Made by a program: the position numbers and the translations under genes
Notes under the pieces: model-generated
What the model was told of the DNA's origin: nothing
What the model saw: only the letters and a program-made list of their open reading frames with translations
The model's database searches: none
Origin: Shewanella atlantica
Lineage (GTDB): Bacteria > Pseudomonadota > Gammaproteobacteria > Enterobacterales > Shewanellaceae
Assembly: GCF_003966265.1 (NCBI RefSeq)
Contig: NZ_RXNV01000002.1
Coordinates: forward strand, 62,001-126,000
Direction: 5' to 3'
DNA length: 64,000 nucleotides
Shown: one piece after another, positions 36,190 to 45,983 of the stretch
How positions within the stretch are numbered: position 1 is the first letter of the stretch
Layout of the letters: each line of letters opens with the position of its first letter

Positions 36190-37347
36190 TTATTTTTTAG
36201 CGGTCAGTGTGGCTTGTTGTTTCATCACGCTATGCCAGAAGCTTGCGCCCAATTCGCCTATAACACGGGATTCACCGTTGAGTAGCATGGCCATACCGAT
36301 CTTCAAGCGTGGAGAGTAGGCGACTTCTGCCACATAACCTGCCACCCAGCCGGCGTGATAAACAAGCTCCTCACCCTCAAAGTCATATACCCGCCAGCCC
36401 TTACCGTAGTGGGCGTTATTGAGATAGTTCTTCCAGGCACGACGCCTCAGCTCTTTGCTGGTGCGAACTCCGGGGGTTTTTATCTCTGCCAATAGCCTTG
36501 GGCTGAGTACGTCAGGGTTATTGCCTAAGTTTGCGATTAACCATTTCGATATATCGAGAATACTGGCGTTAACCCCCGCAGCGGGCTCGACTTGATAATA
36601 GTTAGGTTTCACTTTCACCTTTTTAAACCCGGAGCGGGTCTTAATATGCGGCTTCGCGCGGTTATCGGTGGCGAGAAACTTGTCCATACCAACAGAGGCT
36701 GAGGTCATCTTAAGCGGAGTAAATATCCGTTTAGTCACTAAATCGGCGTAGTCACTGCCGGTTTGTTGTTCGATGACTGGCTGGATAAATGAGAAGGCGA
36801 TGTTCTGATAGCTGTAACATTTTCCAGGAGAACACATGGGTTCTAACTTAGAGAATTTGGGAATGATTTTTTCGAGTTTACGATTAGCATTGAGAATATT
36901 GTCATAGCTGTTTGGCATCAGCCCGGTACTTTGACCTATCAGGTGGCCTAAGTTGATCTGTCTCGAGGCGACGGGATCGGCAAGGCTGAAGTCAGGCATA
37001 TAGTCGGTCAGTGGGTCATCCCAGTGAAATCGATTTTCATGTACCAGCATAGTAGCCAGCGAACCGGCAAAAGTTTTAGATACCGAGGCGAGTCTAAAGA
37101 CGGTGTTGGAATTTACATTGAGTTTGCCACCTTTCTCTCTTTTGCCATAGGTACTTAATTTTAAAATGGCGTCATCTTCGATAATGACGAAGGCGCCACC
37201 GGGTACCTTATTTTTTTTCAACTTAGAATGAAACAGGGTCTTAAAGTCATCACTTATCCCCTGATACTGGGATTTTGCCTCACCGGATATGGAAAATAAC
37301 AGGCTAAAGAGGGTGAGAGTGATGAGGGGAACAGGCGAACGAAACAT
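36190..37347 (-). CDS. Exported serine beta-lactamase-fold hydrolase
   Basis: The 385-residue protein has a signal peptide ending near GEA-KS (residue 25). The class C / esterase-type motifs are SVSK (Ser near residue 91), YQN as the YxN motif, and HAGWVAG in place of KTG. It belongs to the beta-lactamase-related family (EstB, D-aminopeptidase and penicillin-binding relatives), so ester or peptide hydrolysis in the periplasm is more likely than antibiotic resistance. It is divergent from the S51-like gene. Confidence 0.9.
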   Translation of the reverse strand: MFRSPVPLITLTLFSLLFSISGEAKSQYQGISDDFKTLFHSKLKKNKVPGGAFVIIEDDAILKLSTYGKREKGGKLNVNSNTVFRLASVSKTFAGSLATMLVHENRFHWDDPLTDYMPDFSLADPVASRQINLGHLIGQSTGLMPNSYDNILNANRKLEKIIPKFSKLEPMCSPGKCYSYQNIAFSFIQPVIEQQTGSDYADLVTKRIFTPLKMTSASVGMDKFLATDNRAKPHIKTRSGFKKVKVKPNYYQVEPAAGVNASILDISKWLIANLGNNPDVLSPRLLAEIKTPGVRTSKELRRRAWKNYLNNAHYGKGWRVYDFEGEELVYHAGWVAGYVAEVAYSPRLKIGMAMLLNGESRVIGELGASFWHSVMKQQATLTAKK

Positions 37348-37605
37348 GGATAGCGTGGCTCCAATATGGCGAAACTGCCTTTGAGATGCAGATTGCCTTT
37401 AAATTAGATCATAATTATAACAATAAATGGTGAGGATAAAATACAGCTTAATGTCCGATGGTGTTTGGGTGACGAATTTTTATCCATAGGCTGAATACCC
37501 GTTAGGAGTGTATGCTTCGAACAGTAGCACATACCAGCAGTTGTAATTGCAGCTCGTTAGATCTCCGGTTAGTCTGTATAAATATGTTTTAATGGATGAA
37601 ATCAG

Positions 37606-38238
37606 ATGAAGCTGGCCCTAGTGAGTGACGCAAATAGCGATAATGGAATGGCGGCGATTGACTGCGTGCTTAAAGCATGCGGTGTAGATATGCCCCGTGT
37701 GGCTTATATCGCGTCGGAGCCGGATCCCGAGCGTTGTTATTACCGGGCCACTCAGGCTATCTATCGTCAAATAGGTGCAGATCTGTCCCTGTATGTCGAA
37801 CTGGAATCCGGTTTCGATGAAAGTGCCGTCACCTTTATGTTTAATTTCGATGCGATTCACCTGTCCGGTGGCGATACCTTCAGGTTTCTAAAATGGCTAC
37901 AAAAGAGAAACTTACTCACTGCACTGCAAACTTATCTGGGTGATGGTGGTGCACTTATTGGAGTCAGTGCCGGCGCTATGATAATGACGCCCTCTATCGA
38001 GAGTGCCTGGCTATGTGGTGATAATAATGATGTAAAACTGCAAGATCTCTCGGCCATGTCTCTGGTGCCCTTTCAGTTTGTCCCCCATGTGGACAGCGAT
38101 ATTAAAGACGGTGGAACATTGATCGATGCCTTGTCTGACAGGTATCGGGCTGTTGAGAGCTCATTCGTTATAAGAGAGCAGATCGATGAGATCTACCTCT
38201 GTCCTGATGATGCGGGTATTGCTGTGGTTGATGACTAG
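37606..38238 (+). CDS. S51 peptidase E-like protein
   Basis: This 210-residue protein has the class I amidotransferase-like fold with a Ser nucleophile in GVSAGAM (Ser near residue 122), as in peptidase E and cyanophycinase. It also shows IHLSGGDTFRFLKWL and PHVDSDIKDGG, matching the family's GGN/GGD and His regions. Family members cleave Asp-X dipeptides; this one's substrate is unknown. It lies alone and is followed by a shared terminator before metC. Confidence 0.87.
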   Translation: MKLALVSDANSDNGMAAIDCVLKACGVDMPRVAYIASEPDPERCYYRATQAIYRQIGADLSLYVELESGFDESAVTFMFNFDAIHLSGGDTFRFLKWLQKRNLLTALQTYLGDGGALIGVSAGAMIMTPSIESAWLCGDNNDVKLQDLSAMSLVPFQFVPHVDSDIKDGGTLIDALSDRYRAVESSFVIREQIDEIYLCPDDAGIAVVDD

Positions 38239-38310
38239 TTAATCGAATTTGGCAGGCCCGTGTTCTATCGGGCAAACAGGTGATCACCGGGAAGTGACAT
38301 CTGTTTAATA

Positions 38311-38336
38311 AAAAACCGCCTCAGAGGCGGTTTTTG
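38311..38336. terminator. Bidirectional terminator between the S51-like gene and metC
   Basis: AAACCGCCTC and GAGGCGGTTT pair around an A or CA loop, with T after it on the plus strand and T on the minus side from the A run. The two genes converge here. Confidence 0.85.
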
Positions 38337-38351
38337 ATTAACACTCATGGG

Positions 38352-39530
38352 TTATCTGTTACGAGCCGCATTGAAACGCTCGAAACCTGCTTCCAGATCG
38401 GCAATGAGGTCGTCGGGGTTTTCCAGCCCGATATGTAATCGTATCAGAGGTTTACTGCTATCCCATTTCGTTGCCGTTCTTAACTTATCTATGCCAAATA
38501 CTCCTAAGATAAGACTCTCAAATCCACCCCAGGAGAAGCCCATCTTAAAGTGGTGCATGTCTTCGACCAAGGCAGTGACTGAGTTCAGGTCGCCCTCTTT
38601 GAGTACAAAGGAGAACAGGCCATTTGAGGCACTGAAATCGCGTTTAAAAAACTCATGCCCGGGACAGGTATCGAATGCCGGGTGTCTTAAATGATCAACT
38701 TCGGGACGAGTGGCTAAGTAGTTGGCCACTTTTAGTGCATTTTGCTCATGTTGCTGCATACGCACCCCTAACGTCCTTAACCCGCGGTTGGCCAGATAGA
38801 CATCATCGGGAGAGGTGCATTGTCCCATCAGATAGCTGTTTTCTCTCAGTTGATCCCAGTGGGCTTCATTGGATGTAGCGGTACCCATCATGACATCGGA
38901 GTGACCGACAATATATTTAGTGGCGGCCTGAATCGAGATATCGACGCCCATATCGAATGGACGAGAATTGATGGGAGAAGCCCAGGTGTTATCCAGCATG
39001 ACGACGATATCGTGCCTGTGTGCAATTTCACTTAACGTGGGCACATCCTGCACTTCCATGGTGATCGAACCCGGAGACTCGAGAAACAGCACCTTAGTGT
39101 TGGGCCTGATGAGCTCGCTAATTCCGGCACCAATCATAGGATCGTAATAGGTGGTTTCTATGCCGAAGCCTGCAAGTAACTTGTTACACAGGTCCCGGGT
39201 AGGTTCATAGGCGCTATCGACCATCAACAGGTGATCGCCGGCTTTTAAAAATGAGAGCAGGGCACCACTGATAGCGGCTGAGCCCGAAGGATAGAGTGCG
39301 GTCCCTACGCCACCCTCAAGTTCGGCGATAGCGGCCTGGAAAGCAAAGTGGGTCGGTCCACCACGTCTGCCATAGAACATCTCTCCATTCGCTCGGTTTT
39401 TGATGGCGAAACGCATCTCTTCCATAGTGTCAAAAACCATGGTCGATGCACGAAATACAGGGGGATTAATTACGCCTTTGGTCCACTTTTTATCACGACC
39501 GACACTGACTATCTGTGTTTCTTTTTTCAT
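38352..39530 (-). CDS. metC: Cystathionine beta-lyase MetC
   Basis: The 392-residue PLP enzyme (E. coli MetC 395) belongs to the Cys/Met metabolism family. The PLP lysine lies in SIQAATKYIVGHSDVMMG. Other family features are YGRRGGPTHFAFQAAIAELEGG and LMVDSAYEPTRDLC. It converts cystathionine to homocysteine, pyruvate and ammonia in the cytoplasm for methionine synthesis. YEPTRD and the length favour MetC over the related MetB or MetZ. Confidence 0.92.
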   Translation of the reverse strand: MKKETQIVSVGRDKKWTKGVINPPVFRASTMVFDTMEEMRFAIKNRANGEMFYGRRGGPTHFAFQAAIAELEGGVGTALYPSGSAAISGALLSFLKAGDHLLMVDSAYEPTRDLCNKLLAGFGIETTYYDPMIGAGISELIRPNTKVLFLESPGSITMEVQDVPTLSEIAHRHDIVVMLDNTWASPINSRPFDMGVDISIQAATKYIVGHSDVMMGTATSNEAHWDQLRENSYLMGQCTSPDDVYLANRGLRTLGVRMQQHEQNALKVANYLATRPEVDHLRHPAFDTCPGHEFFKRDFSASNGLFSFVLKEGDLNSVTALVEDMHHFKMGFSWGGFESLILGVFGIDKLRTATKWDSSKPLIRLHIGLENPDDLIADLEAGFERFNAARNR

Positions 39531-39641
39531 AGGGTACTGTCCACAACCAAAAGAATGAATTTGTTATTTAGCCATCTTAACATCTAAACGGCCAAATGGA
39601 AGTTCCAGTTGACCTCTCTTCTATCCGGATATTGAATAAGC

Positions 39642-41849
39642 TTATTCTTTGTAAAGTGGTAGTGTGACACAGATGGTGACACCGCAATGGGTAGGGTCAC
39701 CAGGCAGACTGCTTTTTGTCGACTCATTACTGGTCGATATATTTGTGGCAATAATACTTCCCTTATGGAACTCAGTGATGAGCCTGGCAATATACAGACC
39801 CAATCCCAGGTGGGGCTTATCTTGTGCCTTCTGTGCTCGTACTGAGACCATAGATTCGAAGATCTGCTCGCTCATTTTATCGGGTAACTCGGGGCCTAAA
39901 TTACTGATGCAGAGCTCCGCCTTCTTCTGCTTAACTTCCAGTGAAACACTGATAGCTGTGCCAGGCAGACTAAATTCCAGTGCGTTGGCAATAAGCTTAT
40001 CCATGAGCTGGGCGATATACTCGGGTACGCCACTCATGTTTAATGGCTCGTTTGGTATAGAAATGGAAAAATCCTGGCCGGGATAGGTCAGCTGATATCC
40101 TTGCATGCAGCCGCTGATCACTTTCGATAGTGGGAATATGTCCATTTCTGCTTTGGAAAGACTCTCCTCTAACCTTGTCGCCTCACTCATGTTATTGAGG
40201 ATCATGCTTAACCGGCTGACTCCCTCCTGAGCACGGTCAACATATTTGCGGCTATCCTTGTCCAGTGGTTGCAAGTCTAGATGTTCAAGTGATGAACGAA
40301 CCACCGCGACCGGCGTTCTTAACTCATGGGATAATCTTGACGACATATTCTCAAGGTAATGGGTATATAGGCCAAGGCGGCTGACGATACTGGCGAAACT
40401 TCTGGATAGATCGCCTATTTCATCGCGTACTTTCGAGCCTTGGATATGATTTCTGATCCGACCCTGGCTGTCGATGGCTTGCTCGGCTTCATCTCTGAGT
40501 TTACGAATACGGCTCGAGATACTGGAGGCGAAGAAGAACAGGGCTAAGGTTCCCATGCTCATGACCGTTAATATGACGTTGAACAGTTTCTCTAACGCCT
40601 TGTTTCTGAGCGTTCGAATGCCGTGGGTGGTCTCTTCGGATATCACCACTCCCATAACCTTATCATCTATCCAGATCGGGCTGGCAGCGGCAAGGATTAC
40701 GGCCTTGTTGTCCGGGGTTAATCGCCAGGTCGAGCCTTGTTTACCCGCTAGCGCCCTTTGGATATGACTTCCCTCCAGTACGGTTGAATCCTGAAGCGAG
40801 TCGATAAAGTCCTTCGGAGGCGTCGTCAGTATCTTGTAATAGAACGGGGTCAGGACATTGCGTTTGAATTGCCCCCAAAATGAGGGATCCGGCGCCTCTG
40901 TCACGGTTCGGGTCCAGACACTGCTACCATTGCGAATATCACCGGATTTAGCTAATACCCGCCCGTGTTTATCGACCACCCAGATCCGGGAGCTGTTATG
41001 ACTCATTCCCTTGATGATGCTTTCAATTTCAGGAGAGGGAACCAGCACTGTGCCGAGTTTGTCGACATCATCGATGGCCGACGTGCCGACAACAGCATCG
41101 AGTCTGCGGGTCTTGAGATTATTCACATCGTGTATCGCAAACCCCAGTTTGCTGCCAACCATATCCAGGGGCATACGCAGTTCAATATTATAGCCCTGTT
41201 TGGTCTTTTTCCATTTGCCCTGAATTTGGATCTCAGGTTTAACCGGCGTGCTGAGGGAGGGGTCTTCGGGTAGCTCGAAGGCACTGATCCAACCGTCTTT
41301 AATGGTCGAAATGATGTAACGTTTAAATACACCGTCCGGGGCGAGTGTGGCTATGGTTAAATGATCGTTGAGGTCGATTCTTAAGGTGTTTTTACCTCGG
41401 TAGACGACATTGGGATCGGTGACCTCGAAGAAGCTATAGAGGTACCCCGAATACTTACCCACCATATGGGTGAAACTGACAGTTAAGGGCGTATTGGGGT
41501 CGGCTTTAAATATCTGGTGGTTTTCACCATACTCGATACTTTTATGACGATAGGGAGCCCAATCTGACAACTTACCATCGAGCTGGATCGGGCCTTCCAA
41601 AGGATAGGCGTAGAGATCCCGCCCCTGTTGGACCTGGGTTAAAAAGCTCGCCTGACTGTCAAAAAGCTTAGGCCTTTCATGCAGTGCAGTGGCAAGCGCC
41701 TGAGTCGTGCCTTCGAGGGTCTTCTCCTGTCCATGTCTCAGGTACTTCTCCATCTCCCATACATATTGGTAGCCCAGCCAGGGAAGGCAGAGCAGAAACA
41801 GGGAGAGAACCGCAACCTTGGTGCGAAGGCCTACAGGGAGGTTAAACAT
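39642..41849 (-). CDS. pdsS: Proteobacterial dedicated sortase system histidine kinase PdsS
   Basis: The 735-residue sensor kinase has an N-terminal membrane helix (residues ~12-28), a large periplasmic part of about 400 residues containing a DOMON/carbohydrate-binding-like segment, and a second membrane helix near residue 425-445. A HAMP-like linker follows, then a phosphoacceptor His in SHELRTPVAVV (around residue 510) and a C-terminal ATPase domain. It matches the kinase that always accompanies the class GN sortase and its target. It is next to pdsR and divergent from pdsO. The signal is unknown. Confidence 0.92.
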   Translation of the reverse strand: MFNLPVGLRTKVAVLSLFLLCLPWLGYQYVWEMEKYLRHGQEKTLEGTTQALATALHERPKLFDSQASFLTQVQQGRDLYAYPLEGPIQLDGKLSDWAPYRHKSIEYGENHQIFKADPNTPLTVSFTHMVGKYSGYLYSFFEVTDPNVVYRGKNTLRIDLNDHLTIATLAPDGVFKRYIISTIKDGWISAFELPEDPSLSTPVKPEIQIQGKWKKTKQGYNIELRMPLDMVGSKLGFAIHDVNNLKTRRLDAVVGTSAIDDVDKLGTVLVPSPEIESIIKGMSHNSSRIWVVDKHGRVLAKSGDIRNGSSVWTRTVTEAPDPSFWGQFKRNVLTPFYYKILTTPPKDFIDSLQDSTVLEGSHIQRALAGKQGSTWRLTPDNKAVILAAASPIWIDDKVMGVVISEETTHGIRTLRNKALEKLFNVILTVMSMGTLALFFFASSISSRIRKLRDEAEQAIDSQGRIRNHIQGSKVRDEIGDLSRSFASIVSRLGLYTHYLENMSSRLSHELRTPVAVVRSSLEHLDLQPLDKDSRKYVDRAQEGVSRLSMILNNMSEATRLEESLSKAEMDIFPLSKVISGCMQGYQLTYPGQDFSISIPNEPLNMSGVPEYIAQLMDKLIANALEFSLPGTAISVSLEVKQKKAELCISNLGPELPDKMSEQIFESMVSVRAQKAQDKPHLGLGLYIARLITEFHKGSIIATNISTSNESTKSSLPGDPTHCGVTICVTLPLYKE

Positions 41850-41925
41850 GTTTGATTAGCTCAATCGAAAGAGATGGGAATAAGCCCACAGACGCGGTGG
41901 TTGATGTAGATGAGTCAGCCATGGA

Positions 41926-42624
41926 TCACCTCTGGGGATCCCAGCGGTAACCCATACCGTAAACGGTATCTATACAATCAAATTTCTCGTCTTGAGCCAC
42001 AAACTTCTTACGGATCCGTTTCACATGGGAGGTGATGGTGCTGTCATCGACGAATATTTTGGCTTCCTGCATCAACTCCTGACGGTTTTTAACATGTCCG
42101 GGTCGCTTCGCGAGGGCATGAACCATCCAAAATTCGGTGACGGTAAGTTCGATTGGTACGTTATTCCAGTAAACCTGCATGCGGTTCGCGTCTATGGTCA
42201 ATGCATCTCGTTCTAGTAAGTTTTCATTTGACTGTGCTTTATCCTGAAGATCTGAGCGTCTGAAGAGCGCCGCAAGTCTGGCAATAAGGTGCGGAAAACT
42301 CACATCCTTACTCAGGTAGTCATCGGCGCCGAGACGAAGGCCACATACGGTATCGAAGTCACTGTCTCTGGCCGTCAAGAAGATGATGGGTAGATTACTC
42401 GATAGTGCGCGCAGTGACTGACACAGGGTAAAGCCGCCGTCAATTTCATCTTCAAGCCCGATATCGATAATTGCCAGATCCGGTAGTCGGGTACTAAATG
42501 CCTGCATGGCCGTGGGGCGATTGGGATAGGCTTGTACACTGTAACCTTGCTGTTGCAGCACCTCTTTATAATTTTCCCGGATAGCCGCTTCATCTTCTAC
42601 GATTGCAATACGTTTGATCGACAT
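41926..42624 (-). CDS. pdsR: Proteobacterial dedicated sortase system response regulator PdsR
   Basis: The 232-residue OmpR/PhoB-type regulator has a receiver domain with the phosphoacceptor Asp in DLAIIDIGL (near residue 55) and Lys in YLSKDVSF. The winged-helix C-terminal domain includes LTVTEFWMVHALAKRPGHVKNRQELM and DSTITSHVKRIRKKF. It lies 76 bases upstream of pdsS on the same strand. It probably controls the divergent pdsO-target-sortase genes through sites in the 315-base gap. Confidence 0.93.
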   Translation of the reverse strand: MSIKRIAIVEDEAAIRENYKEVLQQQGYSVQAYPNRPTAMQAFSTRLPDLAIIDIGLEDEIDGGFTLCQSLRALSSNLPIIFLTARDSDFDTVCGLRLGADDYLSKDVSFPHLIARLAALFRRSDLQDKAQSNENLLERDALTIDANRMQVYWNNVPIELTVTEFWMVHALAKRPGHVKNRQELMQEAKIFVDDSTITSHVKRIRKKFVAQDEKFDCIDTVYGMGYRWDPQR

Positions 42625-42939
42625 TAAAAAATAACCTTGAAGTTGTAATAGGTCATTAACGCGCTGGAAAGACCGTTTTACCTTCTGCGATTGCTCTAGG
42701 TTTCAACGGTAGCACGCCTCTATACCTTTGTTGCCTGTGACTATACAGGAAAAACGGACCGATAAAAGATAGCTAAAGCAATTGCCATTTTCTTGCCACA
42801 ATTCATATGCGTAATGCCATTTTTCATCCCTTCCTTCGACATTTACATCCTGTTTAATACTCATATCGAAACGGCGTCGAGATTAGATATACCCATGTCG
42901 ACGACTCATTAATATCAATAACAAGATTAGGAAAATAAA
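42625..42939. promoter_or_regulatory. Divergent pdsR-pdsO control region with phased TGCCA repeats
   Basis: TTGCCA occurs at 42782-42787 and 42793-42798, 11 bases apart, and ATGCCA at 42814-42819, 21 bases further. Direct repeats spaced about one and two helical turns are the usual binding layout of OmpR-type regulators. They lie about 120-155 bases before pdsO. No gene was found in the gap. Confidence 0.5.
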
Positions 42940-43677
42940 ATGAAAAAGCAGATTATCGCAGCAATGGTTGTCAGCAGTTTAACCCTTTCAAATGTAAGCT
43001 ATGCATCGGACTCGAGTGAAGAACGTCAGCATCATGAAGAGCTGATAGGGCTCAGTTCAGGGATTGTGCTCGGCGCGGTGGTTGGCGGACCCGTTGGCGC
43101 CATCATAGGGGCATTTACCGGTACCATCATAGGTAAATCCGTTGGCGACGAGTCGGAGATCGACGCACAACAAACACAGCTGGCAATGCAGGAGTCAAAG
43201 ATGAATCAACTCAGCGATGAGAACTTGTCTTTGATGGCAATATCCAATCAGTATGATTCGGCGCAACATGAGTTAGCCCAATTGAAAACTGCCGAGCAGC
43301 AAAAGCTTGCCGAACTCTCCCTGGGTTTGAATGTGCAGTTTAAAACAGGATCTTCTGAACTTGTGCCTCATTTCAAATTGCAGCTCGATGATGTGGCGTA
43401 TGCCATGTCACTCTCTCCCGAGTTACGACTCGATTTGACCGGTTATGCCGACAGGAGAGGAGACAGTACCTATAACCAGGCCTTATCTGAGCAGCGGGTT
43501 GCCGAGGTTAAAACCTATCTGGTCAATCAGGGGGTCGATGAGAGTCGTCTGGACTTCAGAGCCTATGGTGCCAGTGCGCCGATGACGGAAGAGCAGAGTT
43601 TTGAGAATGACTTTTTTGATCGAAGAGTGACCGTCAAGCTGTTATCGACAGAGTCTGAACTGACTGCCAACAATTAG
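42940..43677 (+). CDS. pdsO: Sortase-associated OmpA-like protein PdsO
   Basis: The 245-residue protein has a signal peptide (residues 1-22, ending SYA-SD). A glycine-zipper segment follows (IVLGAVVGGPVGAIIGAFTGTIIGKSVG), then a coiled coil around residues 75-125 and a C-terminal OmpA-type peptidoglycan-binding domain (LTGYADRRGDSTYNQALSEQRV). It matches the PdsO family, found only with the dedicated sortase locus. It is likely periplasmic or outer-membrane associated and heads the operon, 23 bases before the sortase target. Confidence 0.92.
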   Translation: MKKQIIAAMVVSSLTLSNVSYASDSSEERQHHEELIGLSSGIVLGAVVGGPVGAIIGAFTGTIIGKSVGDESEIDAQQTQLAMQESKMNQLSDENLSLMAISNQYDSAQHELAQLKTAEQQKLAELSLGLNVQFKTGSSELVPHFKLQLDDVAYAMSLSPELRLDLTGYADRRGDSTYNQALSEQRVAEVKTYLVNQGVDESRLDFRAYGASAPMTEEQSFENDFFDRRVTVKLLSTESELTANN

Positions 43678-43700
43678 ATTGATTTTCATTATAAAGGAAT

Positions 43701-45983
43701 ATGTGTATGAAAATTGATGTGGTGTCAGCGACCAGCCAAGGAGCCCCCAACCGGGGGGCTCTCGGTTTCTTCCTTATTATTAGCGCCTTGCTGTTGCCAT
43801 CGGGGAGTGTGGATGCCTCCAATGATGCCGAGATCAGTCCGGGCAGTTTTGTCTATCAAGTCGCTGGTGAGAACGGTGGGTCGGAAGTATCTGTTTCGCT
43901 CCCTTTGGAAACAGACGTTCAGATGGCGGTGTCGGGGTGGGTGAATCGGGTCAAGGTGAAGCAGACATTTAAAAATATCAGCGGTGAATGGCTCAATGGC
44001 AGCTATCTTTTCCCTCTTCCTAATGAAGCTGCGGTCGATGGCATGAAGTTACTTATCGGCTCCCGGGTCGTAGAGGGGCGGATTAAGGAGCGACTGGAGG
44101 CAAAGAAGGTATTTGAGCAGGCAAAGAGCGAGGGTAAGCGAGCGAGCCTTGTCGAGTCGAATCGTCCCAATATATTTAAAACCTCGGTGGCCAACCTTGG
44201 GCCGGGTGAACTTTTAGTGGTGGAGATAAGCTATCAGGAGCTGGTGGATTATAACGACGGCGAGTTTAGCCTCAGGTTTCCTATGGTCGTTAACCCCAGA
44301 TACTATCCTGAAAGTGGCAGTGAACAGACTGAGGACTTTCAATACCAGACTCTTGCCGGATATGGAAACTGGCCGAAGGAGTTTTCTGCTATGGGCTCAT
44401 CGATTGGTGAAGAGGCTGGAAGAGATCACAATGCGCCTACTGTAAACATTCGAGTCGACCTCGATGCCGGGGTTGCTCTCAGTGAGATCACGAGTCCCTA
44501 TCATACCATCGACAAGTCACCGCTTGATAACACGCGTTATCAGATCAATTTAACGAACCAGGTTGCTGCCGACAGAGATTTTGTATTGCACTGGAAACCC
44601 GTTGCCGGAAGTGAGCCGAGAGCCGGTGTGTTTGTCCAAAAGGGGCTGACTTATGCCTCCTCACCAAGTCAGAAGTACACCTCTAAGCAGACTGTAAAAA
44701 CCGGTCCGGAGCGAAATGTAATATCCGACAGTGACTATGCGCTGGTTATGCTGTTGCCTCCGTCACTGAAGAAGAGCCGAAATAGGGTTTCGAGAGAGTT
44801 GATTCTGGTGATTGATACCTCTGGTTCCATGTCTGGCAGTGCAATAGAGCAGGCAAAAAAGTCGATGAAGTTTGCATTGGCGGGCTTAGGAACTGATGAC
44901 ACTTTTAACGTTATCGAGTTTAATTCAAGGGTGAGTTCACTCTCTGAAGGGCCGATACAAGCCAATGCGAAAAATATTGCGATGGCGAATCGATTCGTTC
45001 AATCGTTAACTGCCGACGGTGGTACCGAGATGGCGCTGGCGCTGGACTATGCTTTGGGGCAAAAGACGAGTACTTCATCGATGGACACGACTTCGATGCC
45101 AGGCAGTGTTGAGGAGTCGGTGGGTCGTTTGCGGCAGGTCTTGTTTATGACCGATGGCGCCGTAGGCAATGAGGCCGAGCTATTTAATCTGATCAAATAT
45201 CAAATTGGCAAGAGTCGCCTTTTCACCCTTGGCATAGGCTCTGCGCCAAACTCTCATTTTATGCAGAGGGCGGCCGAGTTTGGCAGAGGAACCTTCACCT
45301 ATATTGGTGACTTAGATGAAGTACAAGAGAAGATCCAGAGTTTACTCTATAAAATTGAGCGTCCGCAGGTTACCGATATAGAGCTTCATTATCCTGATGG
45401 AACCATTCCGGATTTCTGGCCTGCAACCATACCCGATCTCTACGCCGAGGAGCCTTTGCTGGTGGCCATTAAAATGCCGTCAGATAAGTACGCCAACTCG
45501 CCAGATAAGTTGGTGATCTCCGGTGCAATAGCCGGTCGTTATTGGCAAGATACAGTCTCGCTCAATAATAAGAAGCTTGCCGCTGGCCTGGATCTTATCT
45601 GGGCCAATAAACAGATTGCAGCCCTGGAGTTAAGTAAAGATGGCGTTAATAGCAGCAGAGTGAAGCAACAGATCACCGCATTGGCGCTGAAATATCACCT
45701 GGTGAGTAAACACACCAGCTTAGTGGCTGTGGATATCACACCTGTGAAGCATTCATCAATAATATCAAATAATGCTGCCGTTTTACCCTTGACGCCATTT
45801 GGCTGGAAACCGCCGGCAGGGAGCTTGCCTCAAACTGGCACCGATAGTCGTTTGTTACTCGCGACAGGGCTGCTGTTACTATGTTTATTGTGTCTCTATA
45901 TCATGAGTTTTCGTTTGAAATTTCGTATGGAAATTGTAGAGCGATTGACCGCAAAAGAGGTAGGAGGACGTGATGCCTTATGA
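43701..45983 (+). CDS. Marine proteobacterial sortase target protein (VIT, vWA, LPQTG)
   Basis: The 760-residue protein is exported (signal region in residues ~10-40, with the N-terminus longer than usual). It has a VIT domain around residues 45-175, a von Willebrand A domain with the metal site DTSGSMSGS near residue 374, and a C-terminal sorting signal. LPQTG lies at residues 709-713 (45825-45839), followed by a membrane helix and a basic tail. It is the single dedicated substrate of the downstream sortase, unusual in a Gram-negative cell. It resembles inter-alpha-trypsin-inhibitor heavy chains. Anchoring and function in the envelope are not established from sequence. Confidence 0.94.
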   Translation: MCMKIDVVSATSQGAPNRGALGFFLIISALLLPSGSVDASNDAEISPGSFVYQVAGENGGSEVSVSLPLETDVQMAVSGWVNRVKVKQTFKNISGEWLNGSYLFPLPNEAAVDGMKLLIGSRVVEGRIKERLEAKKVFEQAKSEGKRASLVESNRPNIFKTSVANLGPGELLVVEISYQELVDYNDGEFSLRFPMVVNPRYYPESGSEQTEDFQYQTLAGYGNWPKEFSAMGSSIGEEAGRDHNAPTVNIRVDLDAGVALSEITSPYHTIDKSPLDNTRYQINLTNQVAADRDFVLHWKPVAGSEPRAGVFVQKGLTYASSPSQKYTSKQTVKTGPERNVISDSDYALVMLLPPSLKKSRNRVSRELILVIDTSGSMSGSAIEQAKKSMKFALAGLGTDDTFNVIEFNSRVSSLSEGPIQANAKNIAMANRFVQSLTADGGTEMALALDYALGQKTSTSSMDTTSMPGSVEESVGRLRQVLFMTDGAVGNEAELFNLIKYQIGKSRLFTLGIGSAPNSHFMQRAAEFGRGTFTYIGDLDEVQEKIQSLLYKIERPQVTDIELHYPDGTIPDFWPATIPDLYAEEPLLVAIKMPSDKYANSPDKLVISGAIAGRYWQDTVSLNNKKLAAGLDLIWANKQIAALELSKDGVNSSRVKQQITALALKYHLVSKHTSLVAVDITPVKHSSIISNNAAVLPLTPFGWKPPAGSLPQTGTDSRLLLATGLLLLCLLCLYIMSFRLKFRMEIVERLTAKEVGGRDAL

